A DNA stretch of 64,000 nucleotides from Myxococcales bacterium. Lineage in GTDB: Bacteria; Myxococcota_A; Polyangia; Nannocystales; Nannocystaceae. Positions 48,901 to 57,299 of the stretch are shown piece by piece (position 1 is the stretch's first letter; every line of letters begins with the position of its first letter). Below the pieces are notes generated by a model. The model had not been told where the DNA came from and searched no databases. It saw only the letters and a list, made by a program, of their open reading frames with translations. The stretch is taken from the NCBI GenBank assembly GCA_020633335.1, contig JACKDU010000005.1, positions 62,001-126,000 of the forward strand, written 5' to 3'. The translations under genes and the position numbers were made by a program.

Positions 48901-50118
48901 TCAGCCGGCGTAGAGCTTCAGGTCGGTGACCGCCTGCCACATCATCGCCAGCGCCTCGCCGAGGTCGGGGTGGCGGAGCATCACGTAGCCGTCGCCGATC
49001 AGGGTGTTGAGCCAGTCGCGGCGGGGCTCGCCCAGCGGCGTCAGCTCGCAGGCGAGGAGGCCGGGGCCGCAGCGCCGGCGGAGCGCGTCGAGGCCGACGA
49101 CCCCCTTGATCCGCCCCCGGCCGAGGGCCCGCTTGAAGACCGCGGCGACGTGGTAGCGGCGCTTCGGCGCGCCCTCGAAGCTCCGCCAGCAGGCGGCGCG
49201 CGCCCACTCGCGGAAGATGTCGAAGTCGCTGGCGTAGTTCATCGCGTCGACCAGCTTGCCGCCGGGGGCGCGGGCCGCGATCTCGCCGAAGACGACCTCG
49301 CCGTCGGGCTTGCGGAACCACTCCATGTGGGTGAAGCCGGTGCCCATCCCGAGCGCCTTCAGGACCTGGCGGCCGAGGGCGATCCCGCCCGCGATCTCGG
49401 GCTGGGCGTAGGGGTCGGCGTAGGTCAGCTGGGCCGGCGAGATCCACTCGTTGTGGCGGCCCTCCATCGGCTTCGGGTAGTAGCGCGAGACGCTCTCGTA
49501 GCGCGGCTCGCCGTCGATCGACACCGTGTCGTAGGTGAACTCGTCGCCCTCGATGAACTCCTCGAGGTTGGCCTCGTCGAGGTGGCCGAGGTGGCGGAGC
49601 ACCTTCTCCATCCCGCGGGCGCTGTCGATCCGGTAGGTGTCGGCCGAGCCGGCGCCGGAGATCGGCTTGATCACCACCGGGTAGCCGATCGCCTCGGCGG
49701 CCTCGAAGCACTCGCTCGCGCTCTCGACCCGGGCGAAGCGGGGGACCCGGAGGCCGGCGGCCCGGAGGCGCTGCTTCATCAGGGTCTTGTCGCGGAAGCC
49801 CATCACCGTGTCGCGGGACATCCCGGGGATCCCGAGGCGCTCGCGGAGGCTGGCGGCGAGGAGGACGCAGGGCTCCCAGAGGCACTCGATCCGGTCGACG
49901 CCGAGGCGCTCGGCGATCGGCAGGAGATCGGCGAGCGCGCGCCCCTCCTCGAGGATCGGCGCCTGGATGTAGCCGCTGAGGTGGCGGCGGACGTGGGCGG
50001 GGAGCTGGCCCTCGGGGACGTCGCCGACCGCGTAGACCTCGGCGCCGACCTCGGCCAGGCCGCGGGTGAACCCCTGCATCTCCTCGGGGTAGTGGGGGGA
50101 GAGGAAGAGGACCTTCAT
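48901..50118 (-). CDS. ATP-grasp ligase 1
   Basis: This 405-residue protein is a carboxylate-amine-ligase-type ATP-grasp enzyme. It has an N-terminal Rossmann-like pre-ATP-grasp domain (MKVLFLSPHYPEEMQGFTRG), the conserved helix RDKTLMKQRLRAAGLRVPRF, the ATP-binding strand YPVVIKPISGAGSADTYRI with a Gly-rich loop, and the EFIEGDEFTYDTVSIDG hinge. The metal/phosphate region is THMEWFRKPDGEVVFGEIAARAPGG. Such enzymes join a carboxylate to an amine via an acyl phosphate. It is the second gene of the leftward arm of a divergent cluster holding three more ATP-grasp genes. Confidence 0.9.
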   Translation of the reverse strand: MKVLFLSPHYPEEMQGFTRGLAEVGAEVYAVGDVPEGQLPAHVRRHLSGYIQAPILEEGRALADLLPIAERLGVDRIECLWEPCVLLAASLRERLGIPGMSRDTVMGFRDKTLMKQRLRAAGLRVPRFARVESASECFEAAEAIGYPVVIKPISGAGSADTYRIDSARGMEKVLRHLGHLDEANLEEFIEGDEFTYDTVSIDGEPRYESVSRYYPKPMEGRHNEWISPAQLTYADPYAQPEIAGGIALGRQVLKALGMGTGFTHMEWFRKPDGEVVFGEIAARAPGGKLVDAMNYASDFDIFREWARAACWRSFEGAPKRRYHVAAVFKRALGRGRIKGVVGLDALRRRCGPGLLACELTPLGEPRRDWLNTLIGDGYVMLRHPDLGEALAMMWQAVTDLKLYAG

Positions 50119-50151
50119 CGGATCGGCCTCGCTCGCTGCGATCGGCGCGAC

Positions 50152-51372
50152 CTAGCCGGCCCGGACCTTGAGGGTCTGGCCGACGAGGTCGAGCATCTCG
50201 CGGAGGGTGTCGTAGTTGGGGTGGCGGAGGCGGACCCAGGCGTTCGCCATGTAGCCGGCCTCGATCGGCTGGGTGGGGGTGCCGGGGGGCGGCAGGTGGG
50301 CGTCGATCACCCACTGGCCGAGGCGCTCGTGGAGGAGCTCGACCCCCTGGTAGCCGAGGATCCGGCCGTCGCGGTCGGGGCGGAGGGCGATGAGGCCGGA
50401 GGCGAAGCGCCGCGAGGCCTGGCGGAAGGGGCGGCCGTGGACGATCGCGTGGGCCCACTCGATGTAGAGGTCGAGGTCGTTGCCGGCGCAGTAGACGTCC
50501 CACTGGCCGACGCCGGGCGGGCGGGCGCCGATCTCCGAGAACTTGAGGCCCTTGGGCCCGTAGAACCACTCCATGTGGGTGGCCGCGGTGCCGATCCCCA
50601 TCGCCGTCACGACCGCCTGGCCGAGCGCCTTGACCGAGTCGTAGCCCGGCGCGTCGATCCGGTTGGTGCTGATGATCTGCGGCGAGATCCAGCGGTTGCG
50701 CATCGCGTCGAGGACGTTCGGGTAGTAGTGGGAGATGAACTCGTGGGCGATCTCCCCGCCGATCGTCATCGTGTCGTAGAAGCCCTCGTGGCCCTCGATG
50801 AACTCCTCGATCGCGGCCGAGCGCCCCTGGTCGACGCCGAGGTCCCTGAGGGCCACGGCGAGGCTCGCGTCGTCGTCGGCCCGCCAGGTGCCGGAGGCGC
50901 CGGCGGCCGCCCGCGGCTTGAGGATCACCGGGTAGCCGTGCTCGCGAATGAAGGCGATCGCGTCGTCGACGCTGTCGATCCCGCTCGAGGCCGCGCAGGG
51001 GATCTTGTGGGCCCGGAGGAACTCCTTCATCTCCGGCTTGTCGCGGCAGAGGATCGCGGTGCGGACCGAGAGCCCCGGGATCCCGCGGGCCTCGCGGACC
51101 CGGGCGATCGGCAGGATGTGGGACTCGATCGTCGACTCGAGGCGGTCGACCCAGCCGCGGCCCTGGACCCGGCGGACGGCGTCGTTGACCGCCTCCTCGT
51201 CGCAGACCGAGCGGACCTGCTCGTAGCCGTCGAGCCAGCCCTTGAGGTCGTCCGAGAGGTAGGCGGCCGGGGCCTCGCCGATCCCGGTGACCCGGGCGCC
51301 GACGGCCTTGAGGGCGCGGACGAATTGCTTCTGGTACGCGGGGAATTCGGGGGCGACGAAGAGGACGTGCAT
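50152..51372 (-). CDS. ATP-grasp ligase 2
   Basis: This 406-residue paralogue of the gene at 48901 has the same layout: pre-ATP-grasp MHVLFVAPEFPAYQKQFVRA, CRDKPEMKEFLRAHKIPC, YPVILKPRAAAGASGTWRAD, EEFIEGHEGFYDTMTIGGE and THMEWFYGPKGLKFSEIGAR. ATG 51372 is chosen because the typical opening strand begins there; the frame extends upstream but without coding character. It is the first leftward gene, 67 bp from the divergent rightward arm, and lies 33 bp before ligase 1. Confidence 0.9.
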   Translation of the reverse strand: MHVLFVAPEFPAYQKQFVRALKAVGARVTGIGEAPAAYLSDDLKGWLDGYEQVRSVCDEEAVNDAVRRVQGRGWVDRLESTIESHILPIARVREARGIPGLSVRTAILCRDKPEMKEFLRAHKIPCAASSGIDSVDDAIAFIREHGYPVILKPRAAAGASGTWRADDDASLAVALRDLGVDQGRSAAIEEFIEGHEGFYDTMTIGGEIAHEFISHYYPNVLDAMRNRWISPQIISTNRIDAPGYDSVKALGQAVVTAMGIGTAATHMEWFYGPKGLKFSEIGARPPGVGQWDVYCAGNDLDLYIEWAHAIVHGRPFRQASRRFASGLIALRPDRDGRILGYQGVELLHERLGQWVIDAHLPPPGTPTQPIEAGYMANAWVRLRHPNYDTLREMLDLVGQTLKVRAG

Positions 51373-51439
51373 GGCGTTCCTGACCCCTTGCGCCGGGTCC
51401 ATCCGAGGGGCTAATGGTACGCGGGCGAGGCGGCACAGC
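51373..51439. promoter_or_regulatory. Divergent promoter region of the ATP-grasp cluster
   Basis: Only 67 bp separate the two arms. TAATGG (51412-51417) with TTGCGC 18 bp upstream could serve the rightward arm. The complementary TACCAT on the other strand could serve the leftward arm, so both arms may be controlled together. Confidence 0.4.
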
Positions 51440-52399
51440 TTGTACACCGAATCCCCAGAGCCCGCCACAGGCGTCCTCCTCGGCCCCCAGCGCCTGGCGG
51501 TCACCGTCGACCGCGAGCTCCCGGCGCTCGCCGCCGACGGCCAGGTCGCGGCGATCAGCGCCGGCTGGCAGGAGCGCGAGGCCGAGGACGACGAGCTCCA
51601 GGCGGCGCTCGGCAACCGGGCGATCAACCTCTGCCTCCACGCCCGCGGTGACGCGGTCTTCCGCGACGACCCCGAGCTCAAGGACGCCCACCGGGTCAAG
51701 CAGGACCGCCTGCGCTCGATCCAGGCGCTCTACCGCGGGCGCCTGGTCCATTCGATCGCGGCGGTCCACGAACTCCAGCGGGCGCGCGGCCCGGCCGACC
51801 TCATCGCCGACGAGATCACGGCGGCGATCGACGCGATCCGCCTGGTCGACCGCCAGCACCTCGACCGGGTGACGGCGATCAACGACGAGTACGAGGCGGC
51901 GCTGCGGCCGGGCGAGCGGCCGGTGGTCGCCGCCCACCGCGAGGCGATCGCCGACATCCTCGCCGGCTGCGCGGCGGTGGCGATCACCGGCGGCCACGTC
52001 GCGACGATCCTCAACCGCCTCCGCCTCTTCGACCTCGGGCCGCTGATCCGCGGGCTGCCGATCGTCGCCTGGTCGGCCGGGGCGATGTCGCTGACCGACC
52101 GGGTGATCCTCTTCCATGACTCGCCGCCCCAGGGCCGGGGCAACGCCGAGATCCTCGAGGCCGGCCTCGGCCTCTTCCCGGGGGTGGTGGTCCTCCCGCA
52201 CGCCCGCCGGCGCCTCCTCCTCGACGACCCGATCCGGGTCTCGCTCTTCGCCCGCCGCTTCGCGCCGGCGCGGGCGATCGCCCTCGACGAGCGCTGCAAG
52301 ATCGCCTTCGTCGATCCCGGGGGGCCCTGCGGCAACGAGCTCACCCGGGTGCTCGGCGAGGACGGGGCCGTGCGGCCGATGGAGCCCCAATGTCCCTAG
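51440..52399 (+). CDS. Peptidase E / class I amidotransferase-like protein
   Basis: This ~319-residue protein starts at TTG 51440 (upstream in-frame sequence lacks coding style). Its C-terminal half matches peptidase S51/cyanophycinase-like folds: ITGGHVATILNRLRLFDL then a nucleophile elbow PIVAWSAGAMSL (Ser near residue 214), followed by LFHDSPPQGRG with a possible catalytic His. Peptidase E cleaves Asp-X or gamma-amide bonds, and cyanophycinase cleaves beta-Asp-Arg. A role in trimming or recycling the amide products of the neighbouring ATP-grasp ligases is plausible. Its end overlaps the esterase start by 10 bp. Confidence 0.7.
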   Translation: MYTESPEPATGVLLGPQRLAVTVDRELPALAADGQVAAISAGWQEREAEDDELQAALGNRAINLCLHARGDAVFRDDPELKDAHRVKQDRLRSIQALYRGRLVHSIAAVHELQRARGPADLIADEITAAIDAIRLVDRQHLDRVTAINDEYEAALRPGERPVVAAHREAIADILAGCAAVAITGGHVATILNRLRLFDLGPLIRGLPIVAWSAGAMSLTDRVILFHDSPPQGRGNAEILEAGLGLFPGVVVLPHARRRLLLDDPIRVSLFARRFAPARAIALDERCKIAFVDPGGPCGNELTRVLGEDGAVRPMEPQCP

Positions 52400-53526
52400 C
52401 GATCCACTCCCTCCTCCGCACCCGCCCGCTCGACCAGGGGGCGGTCGAGCGCTTCCTCCGCGACCACGAGTTCCCGCTGGTCGAGGGGACGTCTGCGACC
52501 TTCGTCTTCCGCGGCGAGGTCGACGCGGTCTTCCTCCGCCACTGGGTCTTCGGTCTGGGCTCGCAGCAGCCCTTCCACCGGCTCCCGGGGACCGACCTCT
52601 GGTACCTGGTGATCGAGCTGCCGAGGGGCTCGCGGGTCGAGTACAAGCTCGAGGTCCACCGCGGCGGTCACTCGACCTGGATCCGCGACCCCCGCAACCA
52701 GCACCTCGCCCACGACCCCTTCGGCGCCAACTCGGTGTGCCAGGGCGAGGGCTACGCGACGCCGGAGTGGGTCCATCCGGATCACGAGGCGCGGCCGGGG
52801 ACCCTGGAGGAGGTCGTCCTCCCGAAGACCCCCTTCGGCGACGCCCGCCGGCTGACGATCTACCTCCCGGCGCGCTTCCGGGTGAGCCGGCGCTACCGCC
52901 TCCTGGTGGTCCACGACGGCGGCGACTACCTCCGCTTCTCGGCGCTGAAGACGGTCCTCGACAACCTGATCCACCGCCTCGAGGTCGCGCCGCTGATCGT
53001 CGCCCTGACCCACCCGCACGACCGCCTCATCGAGTACGCGAACGACCCGACCCACGCCGACTACATCGTCAATACGGTGCTCCCCTACATGGAGGAGCGC
53101 TTCCCGCTCTTCCCCGCGGCGACCGCGCGCTGTCTGATGGGGGCGAGCTTTGGCGGGGTCGCGTCGCTCTCGACCGCCTGGCGCTACCCGGGGCGCTTCG
53201 GCTGCCTCCTCCTCCAGTCGGGCTCCTTCGCCTTCACCGACATCGGCGAGAACCGGCGGGGGCCGGCGTTTGACCGGGTCGTGAGCTTTGTCAACGCCTT
53301 CCGCGAGGCGCCGGGGCGGCCGGCGGAGAAGGTCTTTGTGAGCTGCGGCACCTACGAGTCGTTGATCTACGAGAACCGCTCCATGGTACCGCTCCTCCAG
53401 ACCACGGGCATGGACATCCGCTACGAAGAGGCGCGCGACGGTCACAACTGGGAGAACTGGCGCGACCGCCTGCGGATCGCCCTGAGCTGGATCTTCCCGG
53501 GCCCCCTCTGGATGGTCTACGAGTAA
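52390..53526 (+). CDS. Alpha/beta-hydrolase esterase (enterochelin esterase-like) with E-set N-terminus
   Basis: This 378-residue protein has an N-terminal ~130-residue beta domain like the Fes/AMPK-binding E-set (LPRGSRVEYKLEVHRGGHST), then an esterase-D-type alpha/beta hydrolase. The nucleophile motif GASFGG is near residue 250, preceded by LLVVHDGGDYL, with a candidate catalytic His in EARDGHNWENWRDR. Fes-type enzymes hydrolyse ester bonds of peptide lactones. ATG 52390 overlaps the previous stop. Confidence 0.85.
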   Translation: MSLAIHSLLRTRPLDQGAVERFLRDHEFPLVEGTSATFVFRGEVDAVFLRHWVFGLGSQQPFHRLPGTDLWYLVIELPRGSRVEYKLEVHRGGHSTWIRDPRNQHLAHDPFGANSVCQGEGYATPEWVHPDHEARPGTLEEVVLPKTPFGDARRLTIYLPARFRVSRRYRLLVVHDGGDYLRFSALKTVLDNLIHRLEVAPLIVALTHPHDRLIEYANDPTHADYIVNTVLPYMEERFPLFPAATARCLMGASFGGVASLSTAWRYPGRFGCLLLQSGSFAFTDIGENRRGPAFDRVVSFVNAFREAPGRPAEKVFVSCGTYESLIYENRSMVPLLQTTGMDIRYEEARDGHNWENWRDRLRIALSWIFPGPLWMVYE

Positions 53527-53562
53527 GCACGATTTTCGCCTCCACGGAGGAGACAGACCACG

Positions 53563-54894
53563 ATGGCTGAGTTCACCCGCAATATCGGTCTCTCGCTCGG
53601 CGCCGACCTCTGCTGGCCGGCCTGCTACGAGGAGATCGTCCGCCGCCTCAAGCTCGAGCTGCCGATCGGCGACGACGTCGTCCGCTTCGCGGTCGAGCGG
53701 GTGACGGTCGAGCCCTTCAACCTCCAGCAGGGCTGCAAGTACGACGTCGTCCTCGATCGCCTCACCCACTGGTTCCACACCAGCCGCGAGTGGATCAAGA
53801 AGGCGGTGATCCTCGACGGGCTCTACGTGCTCAATAACCCGTGGTCCGTGCAGTCGATGGAGAAGCACACGTCGTACTGCGCGATGATGAAGCTCGGGAT
53901 GCCGATCCCGGAGACCTACCTGGTCCCGCCGAAGGAGCACAAGCCGAGCGCCGACGTCAAGACGACCCTCGACCGCTACGCCCGCCTCTTCGACATCGCC
54001 AAGGTCGGCGACCGCCTCGGCTACCCGCTCTTCATGAAGCCCTACGACGGCGGCGCCTGGGTCGGGGTCTCGAAGATCGACGACGGCGACCAGCTCCGCG
54101 ACGCCTACGAGAAGAGCGGCACCTTCGTCATGCACCTCCAGAAGGCGGTCGATCCCTTCGACCTCTTCGTCCGGGCGATCGGCCTCGGGCCGCAGGTGCA
54201 CATCGTCCGCTACGACCCGACGGCGCCGCTCCACGCCCGCTACATGGTCGACTTCTTCTTCTGCGACGGCGACGAGTGGTCGGTCCTCCAGGACACCTGC
54301 CTGACGATTAATTCGTTCTTCGGCTGGGAGTTCAACTCCTGCGAGGCGCTCCGCAAGGAGGGGGTGCTCTACCCGATCGACTTCGCCAACGCCTGCCCCG
54401 ACTTCCAGGTCACCTCGCTCCACTACCACTTCCCCGAGATGGTGAAGAACATGGTGCGCTGGTCGATCTACTGCGCGGCGACCGGGCGCAAGATGCAGCC
54501 CACCCTCGACTGGGAGCCCTTCTTCAAGATCGCCAAGAAGGACCTGCCCTACCGCGAGCGCCTCCGCGAGTACGCGAAGATCGCCCACCAGCGGATGGAG
54601 ACCGACCGCTTCGTCGAGTTCTGCCACAAGCACCTCAGCCACCTCAACGAGGTCACCTGGGACTTCTTCGGCACCGACCTCGCGCGCTCGATCGTCCGGG
54701 CGAAGGTCGCGGCCCTCTTCCCGGCCCACGAGGTCGACAAGTTCACCGAGCACTTCTGGGGGCTGATCCAGTTCTGGCGGAAGACCGAGGCCGATCGCCT
54801 GGCGGCGATGCGGGGGACCCAGGGCGCGGCCGGGACCGCCGAGGTCGCCGACCTCGCGCCGGGGGCGACGGTCGCGGCCGGGGAGGCGAGCTAG
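53563..54894 (+). CDS. ATP-grasp ligase 3 (divergent)
   Basis: This 443-residue enzyme carries a distant ATP-grasp core: EKHTSYCAMMKLGMPIPETY as the helix before the ATP strand, GYPLFMKPYDGGAWVGVSKI as the phosphate-binding strand, then MHLQKAVDPFDLFVRAIGLG and a metal-binding region near QDTCLTINSFFGWEFNSCEA. The C-terminal ~120 residues are helical, and the last ~30 are an Ala/Gly tail. It differs clearly from ligases 1, 2 and 4, so it may act on another substrate. A strong GGAGGAG ribosome site stands 16 nt upstream. Next gene starts 2 nt after its stop. Confidence 0.8.
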   Translation: MAEFTRNIGLSLGADLCWPACYEEIVRRLKLELPIGDDVVRFAVERVTVEPFNLQQGCKYDVVLDRLTHWFHTSREWIKKAVILDGLYVLNNPWSVQSMEKHTSYCAMMKLGMPIPETYLVPPKEHKPSADVKTTLDRYARLFDIAKVGDRLGYPLFMKPYDGGAWVGVSKIDDGDQLRDAYEKSGTFVMHLQKAVDPFDLFVRAIGLGPQVHIVRYDPTAPLHARYMVDFFFCDGDEWSVLQDTCLTINSFFGWEFNSCEALRKEGVLYPIDFANACPDFQVTSLHYHFPEMVKNMVRWSIYCAATGRKMQPTLDWEPFFKIAKKDLPYRERLREYAKIAHQRMETDRFVEFCHKHLSHLNEVTWDFFGTDLARSIVRAKVAALFPAHEVDKFTEHFWGLIQFWRKTEADRLAAMRGTQGAAGTAEVADLAPGATVAAGEAS

Positions 54895-54896
54895 CC

Positions 54897-55634
54897 ATGG
54901 TCGACAAGGTCTCCTCGAAGTGGTTCTCGCCCCGCCTGCGGACCGAGGTGCTCACGGTCCGCTACGGCCACGCCGGGACGCCGGTGCTCCTCTTCCCGAC
55001 CGCCGGCGGCGACGCCGAGGAGTGCGAGCGCTTCCTGATGATCAAGGTGCTCACGCCCCTGATCGACGCCGGCAAGATCCGGGTCTACTCCTGCGACAGC
55101 GTCGCCGGCCGGGCCTGGATCTCGGGCGAGCACTCCGGGCTCTACAAGGCGCGGGTCCAGAACGTCTTCAACGAGTTCCTGACCGACGAGCTCGCGCCGG
55201 CGGTCCGGGCGGACTGCCGTGACGGGTCGATCGAGATGATCGCCGCCGGCGCGTCGATCGGCGCCTACAACTCGCTGGTCGCGGTCTGCCGCAACCCCGA
55301 GATCTTCAAGATGGGGATCTGCATGAGCGGCACCTACGACCTCTCGCGGTGGATGTCCGGGCAGCACAGCCAGGACCTCCACGTGGTCTCGCCGCTCCAC
55401 TTCGTCCCCTACCTCGAGGAGGGCTCGCGCCAGCTCGCGCTCCTCCGCAAGCGGATGATCCTCCTGCCGACCGGCGAGGGCCGCTGGGAGGCGCCGAACG
55501 AGAGCTGGGCGGTCGCCAACGTCCTCGGCAAGCGGGGGATCCCCAACCGCGTCGACCTCTGGGGGAAGCACTACGATCACGACTGGGTGACCTGGCGCGA
55601 CATGCTGCCGAAGTACCTGGCAGAGCACGCGTAG
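54897..55634 (+). CDS. Alpha/beta-hydrolase esterase (compact)
   Basis: This 245-residue esterase-D-like hydrolase has LLFPTAGGDAEECERF as the oxyanion region, the nucleophile elbow AAGASIGAYNS (Ser near residue 118) and WGKHYDHDWVTWRDML with the catalytic His near the C-terminus. There is no signal peptide, so it acts in the cytoplasm. It sits between two ATP-grasp genes with 2 and 12 bp gaps, so it belongs to the same pathway. Confidence 0.85.
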   Translation: MVDKVSSKWFSPRLRTEVLTVRYGHAGTPVLLFPTAGGDAEECERFLMIKVLTPLIDAGKIRVYSCDSVAGRAWISGEHSGLYKARVQNVFNEFLTDELAPAVRADCRDGSIEMIAAGASIGAYNSLVAVCRNPEIFKMGICMSGTYDLSRWMSGQHSQDLHVVSPLHFVPYLEEGSRQLALLRKRMILLPTGEGRWEAPNESWAVANVLGKRGIPNRVDLWGKHYDHDWVTWRDMLPKYLAEHA

Positions 55635-55646
55635 GAGGGACGAGCG

Positions 55647-56882
55647 GTGCAGGGCAGGATCCGGGTCGTCTTCGTCGCGCCCTTCCTCCTCGACGCGACC
55701 GTCCGCTTCGTCAAGGCGGTCGCCGAGGTGCCGGGCTGCGAGCTCGCGCTGATCACCCAGGAGCCGCGGGCGAAGATCCCGGCGGCGATCGCCGCGCGCC
55801 TCAAGATCCACTACCAGGTCGCCGACGCGTTTGACCCCGGGGTGCTGGTGGCGGCGATCAAGGCGATCGCGCCGGCGCTCGGCGGGGTCGATCGCCTCCT
55901 CGGGACCCTGGAGCAGCTCCAGGTGCCGCTCGGGGTGGTCCGCGATCGCCTCGGCCTCCCCGGGATCGGCGAGGGCGCGGCCCGCAACTTCCGCGACAAG
56001 GGGCGGATGAAGGACGTCCTCCAGGCGGCCGGGCTCCCCTGCGCCCGCCACCGGGCGGTCACCGACGTCGCCGGCGCGCTCGCGTTCGTCCGCGAGGTCG
56101 GCCTGCCGGTGGTGGTGAAGCCGCTCGAGGGCGCGGCCGCGGTCGCCACCAGCCGGGTCCGCGAGCCGGCCGAGCTCGAGCGGGCGCTCGCGCTCGCGCC
56201 CCCCTCGCCGGCGCGGCCGGTGGTGATCGAGGAGATGATCGTCGGCGAGGAGCGATCGTTCGAGACCCTGAGCCTGGGTGGTGAGGCGTTCTGGGACTCG
56301 TCGACGATCTACGCGCCCAATCCGCTGACGGTGCTCGAGAACCCGTGGATCCAGTGGACCGTGCTCTTGCCGCGCGAGACCCGGCGGCCGGTGGTCGAGG
56401 GGTTTCGGCCGATCGCCCACGCGGCCCTGAAGGCGCTCGGGATGGTCACCGGGATCTCGCACATGGAGTGGTTTCGGACCGCGTCCGGGCGGATGGTGAT
56501 CTCCGAGGTCGGGGCGCGGCCGCCGGGCGCGCAGATCATGACGATCAACTCCTACGCCCATGATCTGGATCTCTACCGGGTGTGGGCGGAGCTGGTTGTG
56601 CTGGATCGGGTGGTGCGGCCGGAGCGGCGATTCGCGGTCGGGGCGGCGTATCTGCGGGGGGCTGGCGAGGGGCGGGTGGTCGCGGTCCACGGGCTCGAGG
56701 AGGCGCAGCGGGAGCTCGGGCACCTGGTGGTCGAGGCGAGGTTGCCGACGCTTGGGCAGGCGAAGAGCTCGTCGTACGAGGGGGAGGGGTTCGCGATCTT
56801 GCGGCATCCCGAGACCGAGGTCGTGCAGGCGGCGCTTCAGCGGTTGATCTCGTTGGTGCGGGTCGAGGTTCGGGCGAAGTAG
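55647..56882 (+). CDS. ATP-grasp ligase 4
   Basis: This 411-residue enzyme is closely similar in layout to ligases 1 and 2: IRVVFVAPFLLDATVRFVKA, RDKGRMKDVLQAAGLPCARH, LPVVVKPLEGAAAVATSRV, EEMIVGEERSFETLSLGGE and SHMEWFRTASGRMVISEVGA. Start GTG 55647 follows a strong AGGAGGG ribosome site overlapping the previous stop. It ends the rightward arm. Third positions remain GC-rich to the end. Confidence 0.9.
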   Translation: MQGRIRVVFVAPFLLDATVRFVKAVAEVPGCELALITQEPRAKIPAAIAARLKIHYQVADAFDPGVLVAAIKAIAPALGGVDRLLGTLEQLQVPLGVVRDRLGLPGIGEGAARNFRDKGRMKDVLQAAGLPCARHRAVTDVAGALAFVREVGLPVVVKPLEGAAAVATSRVREPAELERALALAPPSPARPVVIEEMIVGEERSFETLSLGGEAFWDSSTIYAPNPLTVLENPWIQWTVLLPRETRRPVVEGFRPIAHAALKALGMVTGISHMEWFRTASGRMVISEVGARPPGAQIMTINSYAHDLDLYRVWAELVVLDRVVRPERRFAVGAAYLRGAGEGRVVAVHGLEEAQRELGHLVVEARLPTLGQAKSSSYEGEGFAILRHPETEVVQAALQRLISLVRVEVRAK

Positions 56883-56942
56883 TCGAGGGGGTGTGCCTCC
56901 GTGGTGGGGCGCGTTGGTCGGAGCTTCGTGACCTTCGTCGGC

Positions 56943-57223
56943 CGCGAGGTGGGGATCCGAAGGCCGTGCGCGGGGGCGGAGGCGGGGGGCTCGACGCTCA
57001 GACAATCCTCGATCGCCCGCCGACTTCGTCGGCGTGCGATCTGCGTGACTCGCGTCGAGCCCCCCGCCTCCGCGAGCGTCAGCGTCGCCTTCGCGGGGGT
57101 GAGAGCCGCGTTCGGGCGCTGAAGGGGGCGACGGGGCGGGTTCGCCGGTGGAGTCCCCGCGGACTTCGGGGGCCCGCGATCATCCGCCACCTTCGGCGGC
57201 GGATGATCACGGGGTGCGCGGGG
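56943..57223. repeat. Structured repeat element, copy B (possible RNA)
   Basis: Second copy of the element at 44102-44384. Stem I: GCGGAGGCGGGGGGCTCGAC (56976-56995) with complement 57054-57073, enclosing the same GCCGAC-TTC-GTCGGC hairpin extended by GATCGC/GCGATC. Stem II: CGTCGCC (57083-57089) with GGCGACG (57127-57133). Stem III: CCCCGCG (57155-57161) with CGCGGGG (57217-57223), enclosing GATCATCCGCC/GGCGGATGATC (57178-57188/57198-57208). It fills most of the 56883-57299 gap. Confidence 0.65.
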
Positions 57224-57277
57224 TCGACGCTCGGGCGTTCGCGGCGTGTCGAGGGGGCGCTACTGGGGGAGCCGGTG

Positions 57278-57297
57278 ATCTGTCTCTTCAGACAGAT
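57278..57297 (-). terminator. Hairpin just after the LamG-type lipoprotein
   Basis: ATCTGTCT (57278-57285) and AGACAGAT (57290-57297) form a perfect hairpin around CTTC, 2 nt after the minus-strand stop. It contains TGTC-N6-GACA. Confidence 0.6.
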
Positions 57298-57299
57298 GA

